NCBI GenBank assembly: GCA_008668235.1
Contig: RQCP01000056.1
Span: 1-8,685, forward strand
Reading direction: 5' to 3'
Length of the DNA stretch: 8,685 nucleotides
DNA from: Collinsella aerofaciens
Lineage (GTDB): Bacteria > Actinomycetota > Coriobacteriia > Coriobacteriales > Coriobacteriaceae
The notes beneath the pieces are model-generated. The model was not told the DNA's origin. It searched no databases and saw nothing but the letters and a program-made list of their open reading frames with translations. Position numbers and translations under genes: made by a program. This document shows, one piece after another, positions 1-5,662 of this stretch. Every line of letters starts with the position of its first letter. The stretch's first letter is position 1.

Positions 1-30
1 CTCCACCCACCATATATCGCAAAACACCCC

Positions 31-44
31 CAAGCATATGTTCG
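31..44 (-). promoter_or_regulatory. Candidate LexA/SOS-type operator
   Basis: Read on the minus strand this is CGAACATATGCTTG. It matches the Gram-positive/actinobacterial SOS box CGAAC-N4-GTTCG at 12 of 14 positions when the usual ATAT centre is counted. The left half-site is perfect and the right half-site is degraded. It lies 30 bases from the left edge, where the minus strand also shows a purine-rich GGTGG and GGAG stretch (positions 1-11) that could be the ribosome-binding site of a gene starting just outside. The inference is that an off-window minus-strand gene may be under LexA control. A chance match remains possible. Confidence 0.35.
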
Positions 45-45
45 A

Positions 46-65
46 AAACACAATATGTTGTGTTT
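46..65. promoter_or_regulatory. 8-bp AT-rich inverted repeat
   Basis: AAACACAA (46-53) and TTGTGTTT (58-65) form a perfect 8-bp inverted repeat around TATG. It lies immediately upstream, in the minus direction, of the LexA-like box. It has the size and composition of a repressor operator. No protein can be assigned to it. Confidence 0.3.
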
Positions 66-70
66 AGAGC

Positions 71-104
71 AAAGGCGGGATGCCACCTGTAGCACCCCGC
101 CTTT
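71..104 (-). terminator. GC-rich hairpin, possible second terminator
   Basis: AAAGGCGGG (71-79) pairs with CCCGCCTTT (96-104). Three further pairs lie inside (TGC 81-83 with GCA 92-94), across an A-C opposition that becomes U-G only in minus-strand RNA. The stem therefore reaches 13 bp with an 8-base loop in a minus transcript. Three U residues end the stem, but no longer U tract follows, so termination would be weak. It may be a back-up for the xerD terminator or act on read-through RNA. Confidence 0.4.
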
Positions 105-224
105 CAACCTCAACCTTCAAGTTGACCTTGAGGCGATTTTTACGTCCCTTTACACACCGTTCACATCGCCCCCAAACTCCCCACCCACGGTACACACGGC
201 CCACCAACGCGTCGGTGTCTGGCG

Positions 225-292
225 AAAAATGGGACGGGCCCCAGATTGCCCATGTGCGCAAAAGTGCGTCTCGGCAATCTGGGGCCCGTCCC
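225..292 (-). terminator. xerD transcription terminator with 20-bp perfect stem
   Basis: Bases 231-250 and 273-292 are exact reverse complements over 20 bp. The loop is 22 bases and itself holds a small CGCA/TGCG hairpin (257-260 with 265-268). On the minus strand the stem is followed by A and then five T residues (229-225), the layout of an intrinsic terminator. It sits 35 bases past the xerD stop codon and closes the pyrG-xerD unit. The stem is unusually long for a simple terminator. Confidence 0.85.
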
Positions 293-327
293 CTTTAACA
301 TTTATAAATATGCAGGTCAGCGAGGTG

Positions 328-1269
328 CTAGCGATGTGCCAACGGATGCGCCGCCAGATAGACCTCGGTCAGTTGCGTGCGGTCGACATGCGTGTAGACC
401 TGCGTGGTCGAAATATCGGCATGGCCCAAAATCTCCTGCAGCACACGCAGGTCGGCACCGCCCGCGAGCATGTGGGTGGCAAAGGAGTGGCGCAGGGTGT
501 GGGGATGGAGCCCAACCAGCCCCACCTGGCGCCCATACCGCTCGCATATCGCATGCACGGCCTGGCGCGACAGGCGACGTCCGTTCTTATTTAAAAAGAC
601 CGCCGAGGTCTCCGTCCCGTGAGCATGGGCGGCCAGGAGCGTGCGCCCGTCACCTATATAGTGTGCCAAGGCACGAGCCGCGCTTCCCACCAACGGGGCC
701 AGACGCTCCTTGGAGCCCTTACCGCGCACCAGGACAAACCCGTCATCGATATGGATATCGCCCACATCGAGCCCAACCAGCTCACTCACGCGCAAGCCGC
801 AACCGTAAAGCACTTCCAAGATGGCGTGATCGCGCAGTCCCATCTCGCCCTCGGGAAAGTCTTGATCGAGCAGTGCCGAGACGTCCTCCACCGAAAGGTA
901 TTCCGGCAGGCGATCTGCCTTTTTGGGCAGGCGCAACGCCGCCGTCGGGTTTTGGGCCACGGCCCCATCGCGCACCAAAAAGGCATGCAGGCCCTTCACG
1001 GCAGCAAGCGCGCGCTCCACCGAGGCGTCGGAATAGCCTCCGTCGCGGCGATCGGCAACAAAGCCCTCCACGACCTGACGGGTCACCTCTTCAAAAGACG
1101 CAATGTCAGCCCGCTCCAGATAGGCGCAGTACGTCGTCAGGTCACGACGGTAGGCCGCAATCGTGTTGCGCGCCAAACCCCGCTCGACCGCGAGGTAATC
1201 GAGATACTCCCCCGCCACCACAGCGAGCGACGAGGGAGTAGCTTCAGTATGTTCCTTATTCTCCGGCAC
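328..1269 (-). CDS. xerD: Tyrosine recombinase XerD
   Basis: Site-specific tyrosine recombinase that, with XerC at dif, resolves chromosome dimers before cell division. From the GTG at 1269 the protein is 313 aa, normal for XerC/XerD. An N-terminal SAM-like core-binding domain covers about residues 14-105 and the catalytic domain about 120-310. The catalytic set is complete: R160 (GCGLRVSEL), K184 (GKGSKER), H257 and R260 (HPHTLRHSF), H283 (LGHADISTTQ) and nucleophile Y292 (VYTHV). The LGHADISTTQ wording and the pyrG neighbour favour XerD over XerC. The GTG lies 2 bases beyond the pyrG TAA. No clear separate ribosome-binding site is present, so translational coupling is likely. The reading frame stays open upstream into pyrG, but that would add 51 residues unlike the family. 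A phage or transposon integrase is unlikely, because no mobile genes or attachment repeats are seen. Confidence 0.93.
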   Translation of the reverse strand: MPENKEHTEATPSSLAVVAGEYLDYLAVERGLARNTIAAYRRDLTTYCAYLERADIASFEEVTRQVVEGFVADRRDGGYSDASVERALAAVKGLHAFLVRDGAVAQNPTAALRLPKKADRLPEYLSVEDVSALLDQDFPEGEMGLRDHAILEVLYGCGLRVSELVGLDVGDIHIDDGFVLVRGKGSKERLAPLVGSAARALAHYIGDGRTLLAAHAHGTETSAVFLNKNGRRLSRQAVHAICERYGRQVGLVGLHPHTLRHSFATHMLAGGADLRVLQEILGHADISTTQVYTHVDRTQLTEVYLAAHPLAHR

Positions 1270-1271
1270 CC

Positions 1272-2933
1272 TTAGTCCGTAGCGAGGTTCTTGGGCGTCA
1301 CCTGCAGACGGTCGACACCCTCGTGCTGGCCGATCGAAGCGCGCACGAACTCGCGGAACAGCGGCTGCGGGTTGGTCGGGCGGCTCTTGAACTCGGGATG
1401 AGCCTGGGTTGCCACATACCACGGATGTACGTCGCGCGGCAGCTCGACCATCTCGACCAGACGCTCGTCGGGCGAAAGACCCGAGATTACCAGACCGGCG
1501 TCCTCGAGCTGATCGCGGAAGGCGTTGTTGAACTCAAAACGGTGACGGTGACGCTCGTAGACGAGCTCCTCGCCGTATGCCTCGCGCGCGAGGGTATCGG
1601 CGGCGAGCTTGCACGGATAGGCGCCCAGGCGCATGGTGCCGCCCTTCTCGGTCACGTCCTCCTGCGAGCTCATCAGGTCGATGACACTATACGGGCCATC
1701 CGGATCGAACTCGGAAGAGCTGGCGCCGGCAAGGCCGACCACGTTGCGGGCGAACTCGCACACGGCTACCTGCATACCCAGGCAAATGCCCAGATACGGA
1801 ATCTTGTGCTCGCGGGCGAACTCGGCCGCGAGGATCTTGCCCTCCAGGGCGCGCTTGCCAAAGCCGCCAGGGACCAAGATGCCCGAGGCGTCACCCAGGA
1901 CCTCGGAGACATTCTGCTCGTCGAGGCTCTCGCCATCGACCAGCTGCACGTCAACGTGGCGATCGTAGAACACACCAGCGTGGTGCAGGGCCTCGATAAC
2001 CGACAGGTAGGCATCGGGCAGCTGCGTATACTTGCCCACGACGGCGATCTTCACCTTGTCGGCGTGCTGGTTGGCATGGTTCTGCTTGCGCAGGAACTCG
2101 TTCCACTGACTCATGTCGCGCTCATGCGGGTCCAGACCCAGACGCTCGCAAATGCGCAGGTCAAAGTCCTGCTCGGCAAGCAACTGCGGAACATCGTAGA
2201 TGCTCGCGCAGTCCTCGTTGGTAAAGACACAGTCGGTGTCGACGTCGCAGAAGCTTGCGATCTTGCCGCGGATGGCATCGTCGATATGGTGGTCGGAGCG
2301 CAGAACGATAATATCGGGCTGGATACCAAAGCTGCGGAGCTCCTTAACGGAGTGCTGCGTCGGCTTGGTCTTGACCTCGTGGGCGGCGGCGATATAGGGA
2401 ACGAGCGACACGTGGATGTAGCAGACGTTCTCGGGGCCGGCCTCCTTGCGATACTGGCGAATGGCCTCGACAAACGGCTGCGACTCAATGTCGCCGATAG
2501 TGCCGCCCAGCTCAGTGATGACCACGTCGGAGCCGGTCTGCTCCTCAATACGACGGAACTTTTCCTTAATGGCGTTCGTGACGTGCGGAATCACCTGTAC
2601 GGTGCCGCCCAAAAAGTCACCGCGACGTTCACGGGCGATCAGGCTCTTATAGATGGCGCCGGTCGTAAAGTTGGAATCGCGGGTCAGGTTCTCATCAATA
2701 AAGCGCTCGTAATGACCCAGGTCCAGGTCGGACTCGTAACCATCCTCGGTAACGAAGACCTCACCATGCTGGAAGGGGCTCATGGTACCGGGGTCGACGT
2801 TCAGATACGGATCGGCCTTCTGCATCGTTACTTTGTAGCCACGCGACTTGAGCAGACGGCCCAGCGAGGCCGCGGTGATACCCTTGCCCAGGGACGAAAC
2901 CACGCCACCGGTTACGAACACATGCTTGGTCAT
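1272..2933 (-). CDS. pyrG: CTP synthase (glutamine-hydrolysing)
   Basis: Makes CTP from UTP, ATP and glutamine, the last step of pyrimidine nucleotide synthesis in the cytoplasm. The 553-aa protein has the full two-domain layout. The amidoligase domain (about 1-270) has the P-loop GGVVSSLGKG (9-18), KADPYLNVDPGTMSPFQHGE (39-58), the Mg-binding D71 region and ELGGTIGDIES (141-151). The class I glutamine amidotransferase domain (about 295-535) has nucleophile C384 in LGICLGMQ and the His-Glu pair H512/E514 in HPEFKSRP. Length matches the family. The ATG at 2933 gives the canonical N terminus (MTKHVFVTGGVVSSLGKG) and has a modest GCAGGT upstream. A separate promoter and a foldable leader precede it, and xerD follows 2 bases after its stop. 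Confidence 0.98.
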   Translation of the reverse strand: MTKHVFVTGGVVSSLGKGITAASLGRLLKSRGYKVTMQKADPYLNVDPGTMSPFQHGEVFVTEDGYESDLDLGHYERFIDENLTRDSNFTTGAIYKSLIARERRGDFLGGTVQVIPHVTNAIKEKFRRIEEQTGSDVVITELGGTIGDIESQPFVEAIRQYRKEAGPENVCYIHVSLVPYIAAAHEVKTKPTQHSVKELRSFGIQPDIIVLRSDHHIDDAIRGKIASFCDVDTDCVFTNEDCASIYDVPQLLAEQDFDLRICERLGLDPHERDMSQWNEFLRKQNHANQHADKVKIAVVGKYTQLPDAYLSVIEALHHAGVFYDRHVDVQLVDGESLDEQNVSEVLGDASGILVPGGFGKRALEGKILAAEFAREHKIPYLGICLGMQVAVCEFARNVVGLAGASSSEFDPDGPYSVIDLMSSQEDVTEKGGTMRLGAYPCKLAADTLAREAYGEELVYERHRHRFEFNNAFRDQLEDAGLVISGLSPDERLVEMVELPRDVHPWYVATQAHPEFKSRPTNPQPLFREFVRASIGQHEGVDRLQVTPKNLATD

Positions 2934-2951
2934 ATTGAGTTACCTGCGCTT

Positions 2952-2988
2952 CCCGTAGAAGTTGTTTATCCACATCTTACGGGTCTTC
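2952..2988 (-). promoter_or_regulatory. Foldable pyrG leader (possible pseudoknot)
   Basis: In minus-strand RNA, CCCGUA (2983-2978) can pair with UACGGG (2957-2952), and GAAG (2988-2985) can pair with CUUC (2961-2958). The order of the arms is that of an H-type pseudoknot. CUUC can alternatively pair with a GAAG just downstream. pyrG is often regulated by leader-based attenuation in Firmicutes, but the specific CTP-sensing G-tract start known there is not evident here. A regulatory role is inference. Confidence 0.25.
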
Positions 2989-2991
2989 ATT

Positions 2992-3020
2992 GTAATACTC
3001 GCGCCGCGGACCGTTCGCAA
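2992..3020 (-). promoter_or_regulatory. Likely pyrG promoter
   Basis: On the minus strand, TTGCGA (3020-3015) is followed after 17 bases by TATTAC (2997-2992). A TACAAT hexamer overlaps it at 2994-2989, at 20-base spacing. The site lies between the terminator of the upstream winged-helix gene and pyrG, which indicates independent initiation. Transcription would begin near 2985, giving a leader of roughly 50 bases. Confidence 0.5.
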
Positions 3021-3054
3021 TTTTTCTCGCGTGCGATTGCATTTCTCAATCTTG

Positions 3055-3087
3055 AAACAAAACGCCGCCCGGTTTCCCAGGCGGCGT
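3055..3087 (-). terminator. Intrinsic terminator of the winged-helix gene
   Basis: On the minus strand an 11-bp stem (ACGCCGCCTGG with CCGGGCGGCGT, one T-G pair) closes a GAAA tetraloop. It is followed by TTTTGTTTC. It lies 24 bases past the stop codon at 3112 and separates this gene from pyrG. Confidence 0.9.
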
Positions 3088-3111
3088 CGCTATGGCAAGG
3101 GTTACATGCTG

Positions 3112-3450
3112 CTATCGATCAGCAACCTCGTCCTCAAGCATTTCTTGAACGAGCATGCCGGTACGGACGCCCTCAAGATACCACTCGCCACGTTCGGTGA
3201 GGCAAATGCCATTTGCAAGCTGACCGCCGTCGTCGCTATAACGCGAGACGACATCAATCATGCCTTCGGAATCCAAGCGATCGATTGCGGCGCGGGCACG
3301 ATACGGCGAAACCCCCACGCGCTCGGCAAGCGTTTTGCGCGAGAAACCATACGGCCCGCCATTGTCTTCGGTTTGCTGGTCGATCTCCATCAACACCAGC
3401 ACCTCGACACGCTTCATATCGTTGACACTCGCACGACCCTTGCCCGCCAT
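3112..3450 (-). CDS. Winged helix-turn-helix DNA-binding protein
   Basis: A small cytoplasmic protein of 112 aa, probably a transcription regulator. I do not recognise the family member or its target. The start at 3450 is decided by a strong GAGGAGG (3462-3456) five bases upstream; an earlier GTG at 3504 lacks a comparable site. The first 18 residues are basic and polar, then comes a helix (VEVLVLMEIDQQ, 16-27). Residues about 36-65 (FSRKTLAERVGVSPYRARAA onward) have the pattern of a helix-turn-helix. About 66-86 (SRYSDDGGQLANGICLTERG) fits a beta wing, followed by a C-terminal helix that could dimerise. No ligand-binding domain, metal site or membrane segment is visible. MarR-like or PadR-like wHTH proteins are the closest look-alikes. 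It has its own terminator, so it is monocistronic. Confidence 0.8.
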   Translation of the reverse strand: MAGKGRASVNDMKRVEVLVLMEIDQQTEDNGGPYGFSRKTLAERVGVSPYRARAAIDRLDSEGMIDVVSRYSDDGGQLANGICLTERGEWYLEGVRTGMLVQEMLEDEVADR

Positions 3451-3639
3451 AGCAGCCTCCTCAAACCGAGCACGAGCATCTAACGCGCCGTGCGCGACCG
3501 ACACACCTCACGATGGCAGGTAATATCCATCATGCGGCATCCCGCTAAGGATGAAACAGTTACGGTTATTGTATACCGCTCAAATTGTTTCTAGGCAGGT
3601 AAACAGCTATTTTTCGCCGAAATAGGCGCTTTATTGATC
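3451..3639 (-). promoter_or_regulatory. Leader and upstream region of the winged-helix gene
   Basis: The minus strand shows TATACAAT (3575-3568), a reasonable -10 region, but no convincing -35 at the proper distance. Initiation near 3561 would leave a leader of about 110 bases. That leader includes a stem of 8 pairs (3509-3516 with 3527-3534), one of them G-U in the minus RNA, around a 10-base loop. The purpose of the leader is unknown. Confidence 0.3.
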
Positions 3640-3672
3640 AAAAAGCCGTACCGGGCGCTAACCCGATACGGC
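3640..3672 (-). terminator. Intrinsic terminator of the DUF1846 gene
   Basis: GCCGTACCGGG (3645-3655) and CCCGATACGGC (3662-3672) form an 11-bp stem, with one U-G pair in minus-strand RNA and a 6-base loop. Five T residues (3644-3640) follow on the minus strand. It lies 34 bases past the stop codon at 3707. Confidence 0.92.
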
Positions 3673-3706
3673 CAAAATGCAATGCAATTACCGCGGTGCT
3701 TCAAAC

Positions 3707-5188
3707 TTAGCGATGGAAGAAACCGCGGCGCTCAAACTTGGGCTCGCAGCACACGTTGATACCCAGTTTGCGCAGTACCGTCTCGTCCGTCGGCGAGATA
3801 ATCACGCTAAAGAAGGCATCGCAACCGCGCAGCTGCTCCAGGCCCGAAAGGACGCGAGCGGCCGTCTCACTCGTGGCCGAGGTGATCGACAGCGCCATAA
3901 GCGTCTCGTCGGTGTGGAGGCGCGGGTTTTTGCTGCCCAGGAAATGCGTCTTGAGCTTGCTGATGGGCTCGATCGCTTCATCGCTAATGACCTCGAGCTC
4001 AAGGTCGACGCCCGAGACATGCTTAAGTGCATTCATGATGAGCGAGCTCGCAGCGCCCAGGCGCGTGGAAGTCTTGCCGGTCACCACGGAGCCATCGGGC
4101 ATAACCATGGCACCCACGGGACCACCCGTCAGCTGCTCCCTGGTGAGGGCCGCCGAGCGCGCCGGTGAGTAGTTCTTATCGATGCCGGCTTTCTTCATAA
4201 TGATCTTGAGACGGTCGACTTGCTCATCGCCCACGCCGGTACGGCGCACATTTTCGACCGCGGTAAAGTAGCGGCGGACGATCTCCATCTTGGAAGCGTC
4301 GCGGCAGGCATCGTCATCGGTGATGGCAAAGCCGACCATATTGACGCCCATGTCCGTAGGACTCTGGTAGGGGCTCTTGCCCAGGATCTTTTCCATCAGA
4401 GCACGGACCACCGGGAAGGCCTCGACGTCGCGGTTGTAGTTGACCGTGGTCTTGTTATAGGCCTCAAGGTGGAAGGAGTCGATGATATTGGCATCGTCGA
4501 GGTCCGCCGTGGCCGCCTCGTAGGCGATGTTGACCGGATGCGTGAGGGGAAGGTTCCAGACCGGGAAGGTCTCGAACTTGGCATAGCCGGCGGCCGTGCC
4601 ATGCTTGTGCTCGTGATAGAGCTGAGACAGGCAGGTGGCAAGCTTGCCCGAGCCAGGACCGGGGGCAGTGACCACGACGAGCGGTCGGGTGGTCTCGACA
4701 AACTCATTCTTGCCGTAGCCATCGTCGGACACGATCAGATCGACATCGTGCGGATACCCCTCGATGGGATAGTGCAGCTTGGCGGGAATACCGAGCGCGT
4801 TTAGGCGATTACGGAAGACGTCAGCGGCGGGCTGGCCTGCATACTGGGTGATGACCACGGCCGCGACAGCAAAGCCGTTGCCGCGGAACAGGTCAACCAG
4901 GCGCAGCACATCCTCGTCATAGGTAATGCCGAGGTCACCACGAGCCTTGTTTTTCTCGATGTGGTTCGCGTTGATCGCGATGATAACCTCGACATCGTCG
5001 GCGATGCTCTTGAGCATGCGGAACTTGCTGTCCGGTTCAAAACCCGGCAGCACGCGGCTCGCATGATAGTCATCGAACAGCTTACCGCCAAACTCCAAAT
5101 AGAGCTTGCCACCAAACTGCGAGATGCGCTCCTTAATGTGAGCAGCCTGCAGCTCGATATACTTCGCGTTGTCGAAACCCTGGCGCAT
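3707..5188 (-). CDS. DUF1846 (UPF0371) family protein
   Basis: A soluble 493-aa protein of the DUF1846 family, found mainly in anaerobic and Gram-positive bacteria. Its biochemical role is not established to my knowledge. Length is normal for the family. The N-terminal RQGFDNAKYIELQ, the KLYLEFGGKLFDDYHASRVL block (28-47), the APGPGSGKLATCLSQLYHE segment (175-193) and FPVWNLPLTHPVNIAYEAAT (208-227) are the recognisable family stretches. The glycine-rich GPGSGK resembles a phosphate-binding loop, but it is not a full Walker motif context and nucleotide binding is unproven. No signal peptide or membrane segment is seen. The start at 5188 is chosen because GGGAG lies six bases upstream. The ATG at 5212 has no ribosome-binding site and falls close behind the promoter. 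The gene is flanked by its own promoter and terminator, so context gives no functional hint. Confidence 0.9.
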   Translation of the reverse strand: MRQGFDNAKYIELQAAHIKERISQFGGKLYLEFGGKLFDDYHASRVLPGFEPDSKFRMLKSIADDVEVIIAINANHIEKNKARGDLGITYDEDVLRLVDLFRGNGFAVAAVVITQYAGQPAADVFRNRLNALGIPAKLHYPIEGYPHDVDLIVSDDGYGKNEFVETTRPLVVVTAPGPGSGKLATCLSQLYHEHKHGTAAGYAKFETFPVWNLPLTHPVNIAYEAATADLDDANIIDSFHLEAYNKTTVNYNRDVEAFPVVRALMEKILGKSPYQSPTDMGVNMVGFAITDDDACRDASKMEIVRRYFTAVENVRRTGVGDEQVDRLKIIMKKAGIDKNYSPARSAALTREQLTGGPVGAMVMPDGSVVTGKTSTRLGAASSLIMNALKHVSGVDLELEVISDEAIEPISKLKTHFLGSKNPRLHTDETLMALSITSATSETAARVLSGLEQLRGCDAFFSVIISPTDETVLRKLGINVCCEPKFERRGFFHR

Positions 5189-5227
5189 ATATGGCTCCCG
5201 TCCCGTTTCCATTTAATGTTCTAGGCG

Positions 5228-5254
5228 ATTATAACGGAGCAGACCCTCCCCAAC
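5228..5254 (-). promoter_or_regulatory. Promoter of the DUF1846 gene
   Basis: A perfect TATAAT lies on the minus strand at 5233-5228. Initiation near 5221 would give a leader of about 32 bases ahead of the 5188 start, including its GGGAG. The -35 is weak (GTTGGG around 5254-5249, spacing about 15), so an activator or a -10-dominated promoter is possible. Confidence 0.55.
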
Positions 5255-5295
5255 GCCCAAGCAATCAACTGGCACCAACCAAACACGCCATCGAT

Positions 5296-5364
5296 AAGTT
5301 GCGGTGAAATAGTTCCCGTTTAACCCCTCAAGACGGCCAAACAGGAACTATTCCACCGCAACTT
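5296..5364 (-). repeat. 69-base near-perfect palindrome
   Basis: Arms 5296-5325 and 5335-5364 pair over 30 positions around a 9-base loop. There are 26 Watson-Crick pairs and four A-C oppositions (5307/5353, 5317/5343, 5322/5338, 5323/5337). All four become G-U pairs when transcribed from the minus strand, so the hairpin is fully paired only in minus RNA. No T tract follows on that strand, so it is not an ordinary terminator. It lies upstream of the DUF1846 promoter. It could be a dispersed palindromic repeat, a MITE-like remnant or a structured RNA. Confidence 0.75.
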
Positions 5365-5412
5365 CCCCTTTTTGGCGCAAACTAACCTGACACCTTTGCA
5401 CCAACAAGGGAA

Positions 5413-5456
5413 ACGTCGCTGGTTGAGCATAAGTCAGCGAGCGACGTCCAGGACGT
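5413..5456. repeat. Nested ACGTC inverted repeats
   Basis: ACGTCGCT (5413-5420) pairs with AGCGACGT (5440-5447). The second arm overlaps another palindrome, ACGTCC-A-GGACGT (5444-5456). CGCTG/CAGCG (5417-5421 with 5435-5439) offers a competing stem. Mutually exclusive folds are therefore possible. No function can be assigned. Confidence 0.45.
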
Positions 5457-5469
5457 ACAAGTTGGCATG

Positions 5470-5511
5470 AAAAAGGCAAGGCATAGACCTTCTGGTCATG
5501 CCTTGCCTTTT
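5470..5511. terminator. Bidirectional intrinsic terminator
   Basis: AAAAGGCAAGGCAT (5471-5484) pairs perfectly with ATGCCTTGCCTTTT (5498-5511). Four more pairs (GACC/GGTC) lie inside around TTCT, past a single bulged A. Minus-strand RNA ends the stem with five U residues, and the plus strand ends with four. It most likely terminates the arcD transcript, about 210 bases beyond its stop codon. Confidence 0.85.
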
Positions 5512-5553
5512 GAATGACAAATTGTCGTTCTGGGCGGCGCGCAGCGTCGACTG

Positions 5554-5580
5554 GTTGCGCGGTTCGTAGAACCGCGCAAC
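5554..5580. repeat. 12-bp perfect palindrome
   Basis: GTTGCGCGGTTC (5554-5565) and GAACCGCGCAAC (5569-5580) are exact reverse complements around a 3-base GTA centre. No T tract is present on either side. This could be a protein-binding palindrome or a stable RNA hairpin in the arcD 3' region. Confidence 0.6.
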
Positions 5581-5588
5581 ATAAGTGC

Positions 5589-5619
5589 GCCCCCTCCCGC
5601 GCACGGAACGGAAGGGGGC
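5589..5619 (-). repeat. GCCCCCT/AGGGGGC stem
   Basis: Bases 5589-5598 pair with 5610-5619. One C-A opposition (5596/5612) becomes G-U in minus RNA, giving a 10-bp stem. It lies in the 3' region of the carrier gene, and no U tract follows. Confidence 0.45.
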
Positions 5620-5630
5620 TAAAGGTAGGA

Positions 5631-5662
5631 GTCTACCGGTGGGTTTACCCCACCGGACAGAC
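5631..5662 (-). repeat. CCGGTGGG/CCCACCGG stem
   Basis: CCGGTGGG (5636-5643) pairs with CCCACCGG (5649-5656) around TTTAC. GTCT (5631-5634) pairs with AGAC (5659-5662) outside a small internal loop. It is a stable RNA element in the 3' region of the carrier gene. On the plus strand it would also enclose the start of the candidate small ORF. Confidence 0.5.

Larger units (their letters stand above)
1..327. other. Intergenic region downstream of xerD
   Basis: This stretch has no gene I can support. It holds the xerD terminator (225-292), a second hairpin (71-104), an 8-bp palindrome (46-65) and a LexA-like box (31-44). Between 105 and 224 I see only a loose CCTCAA/TTGAGG inverted pair around 107-132, with no start, ribosome-binding site or conserved protein. 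A 65-codon minus frame through this area begins inside the terminator arm and is not credible. Confidence 0.6.

Noticed and set aside
107..132. CCTCAA and TTGAGG around a GTTGACC, resembling a MerR-type operator or promoter
   Set aside because: Only the outer six bases are symmetric, the centre does not pair, and no -10 lies at the expected spacing.
64..261. 65-codon minus-strand frame downstream of xerD
   Set aside because: It starts within the xerD terminator arm and ends inside another hairpin, has no ribosome-binding site, and the sequence resembles no known family.
328..1269. Tyrosine recombinase as a sign of a mobile element
   Set aside because: pyrG-xerD is a known chromosomal arrangement in actinobacteria, the protein matches XerD, and no attachment repeats, excisionase or cargo genes are near.
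246..1275. Long plus-strand frames opposite xerD (246-1241 and 619-1275)
   Set aside because: They are antisense shadows of xerD. One is Arg/Pro-rich and begins inside the terminator; neither has a ribosome-binding site or recognisable domain.
1323..3200. 625-codon open frame on the plus strand opposite pyrG
   Set aside because: It is antisense to an unambiguous pyrG, reads as low-complexity Leu/Gly/Ala/Val-rich protein without a family signature, and arises because G/C-ending codons leave few stops on the opposite strand.
5381..5404. CTGACACCTTTGCACC stretch reminiscent of motifs near REP-associated transposases
   Set aside because: Only one copy occurs in the window, no transposase is present, and the resemblance is from memory alone.
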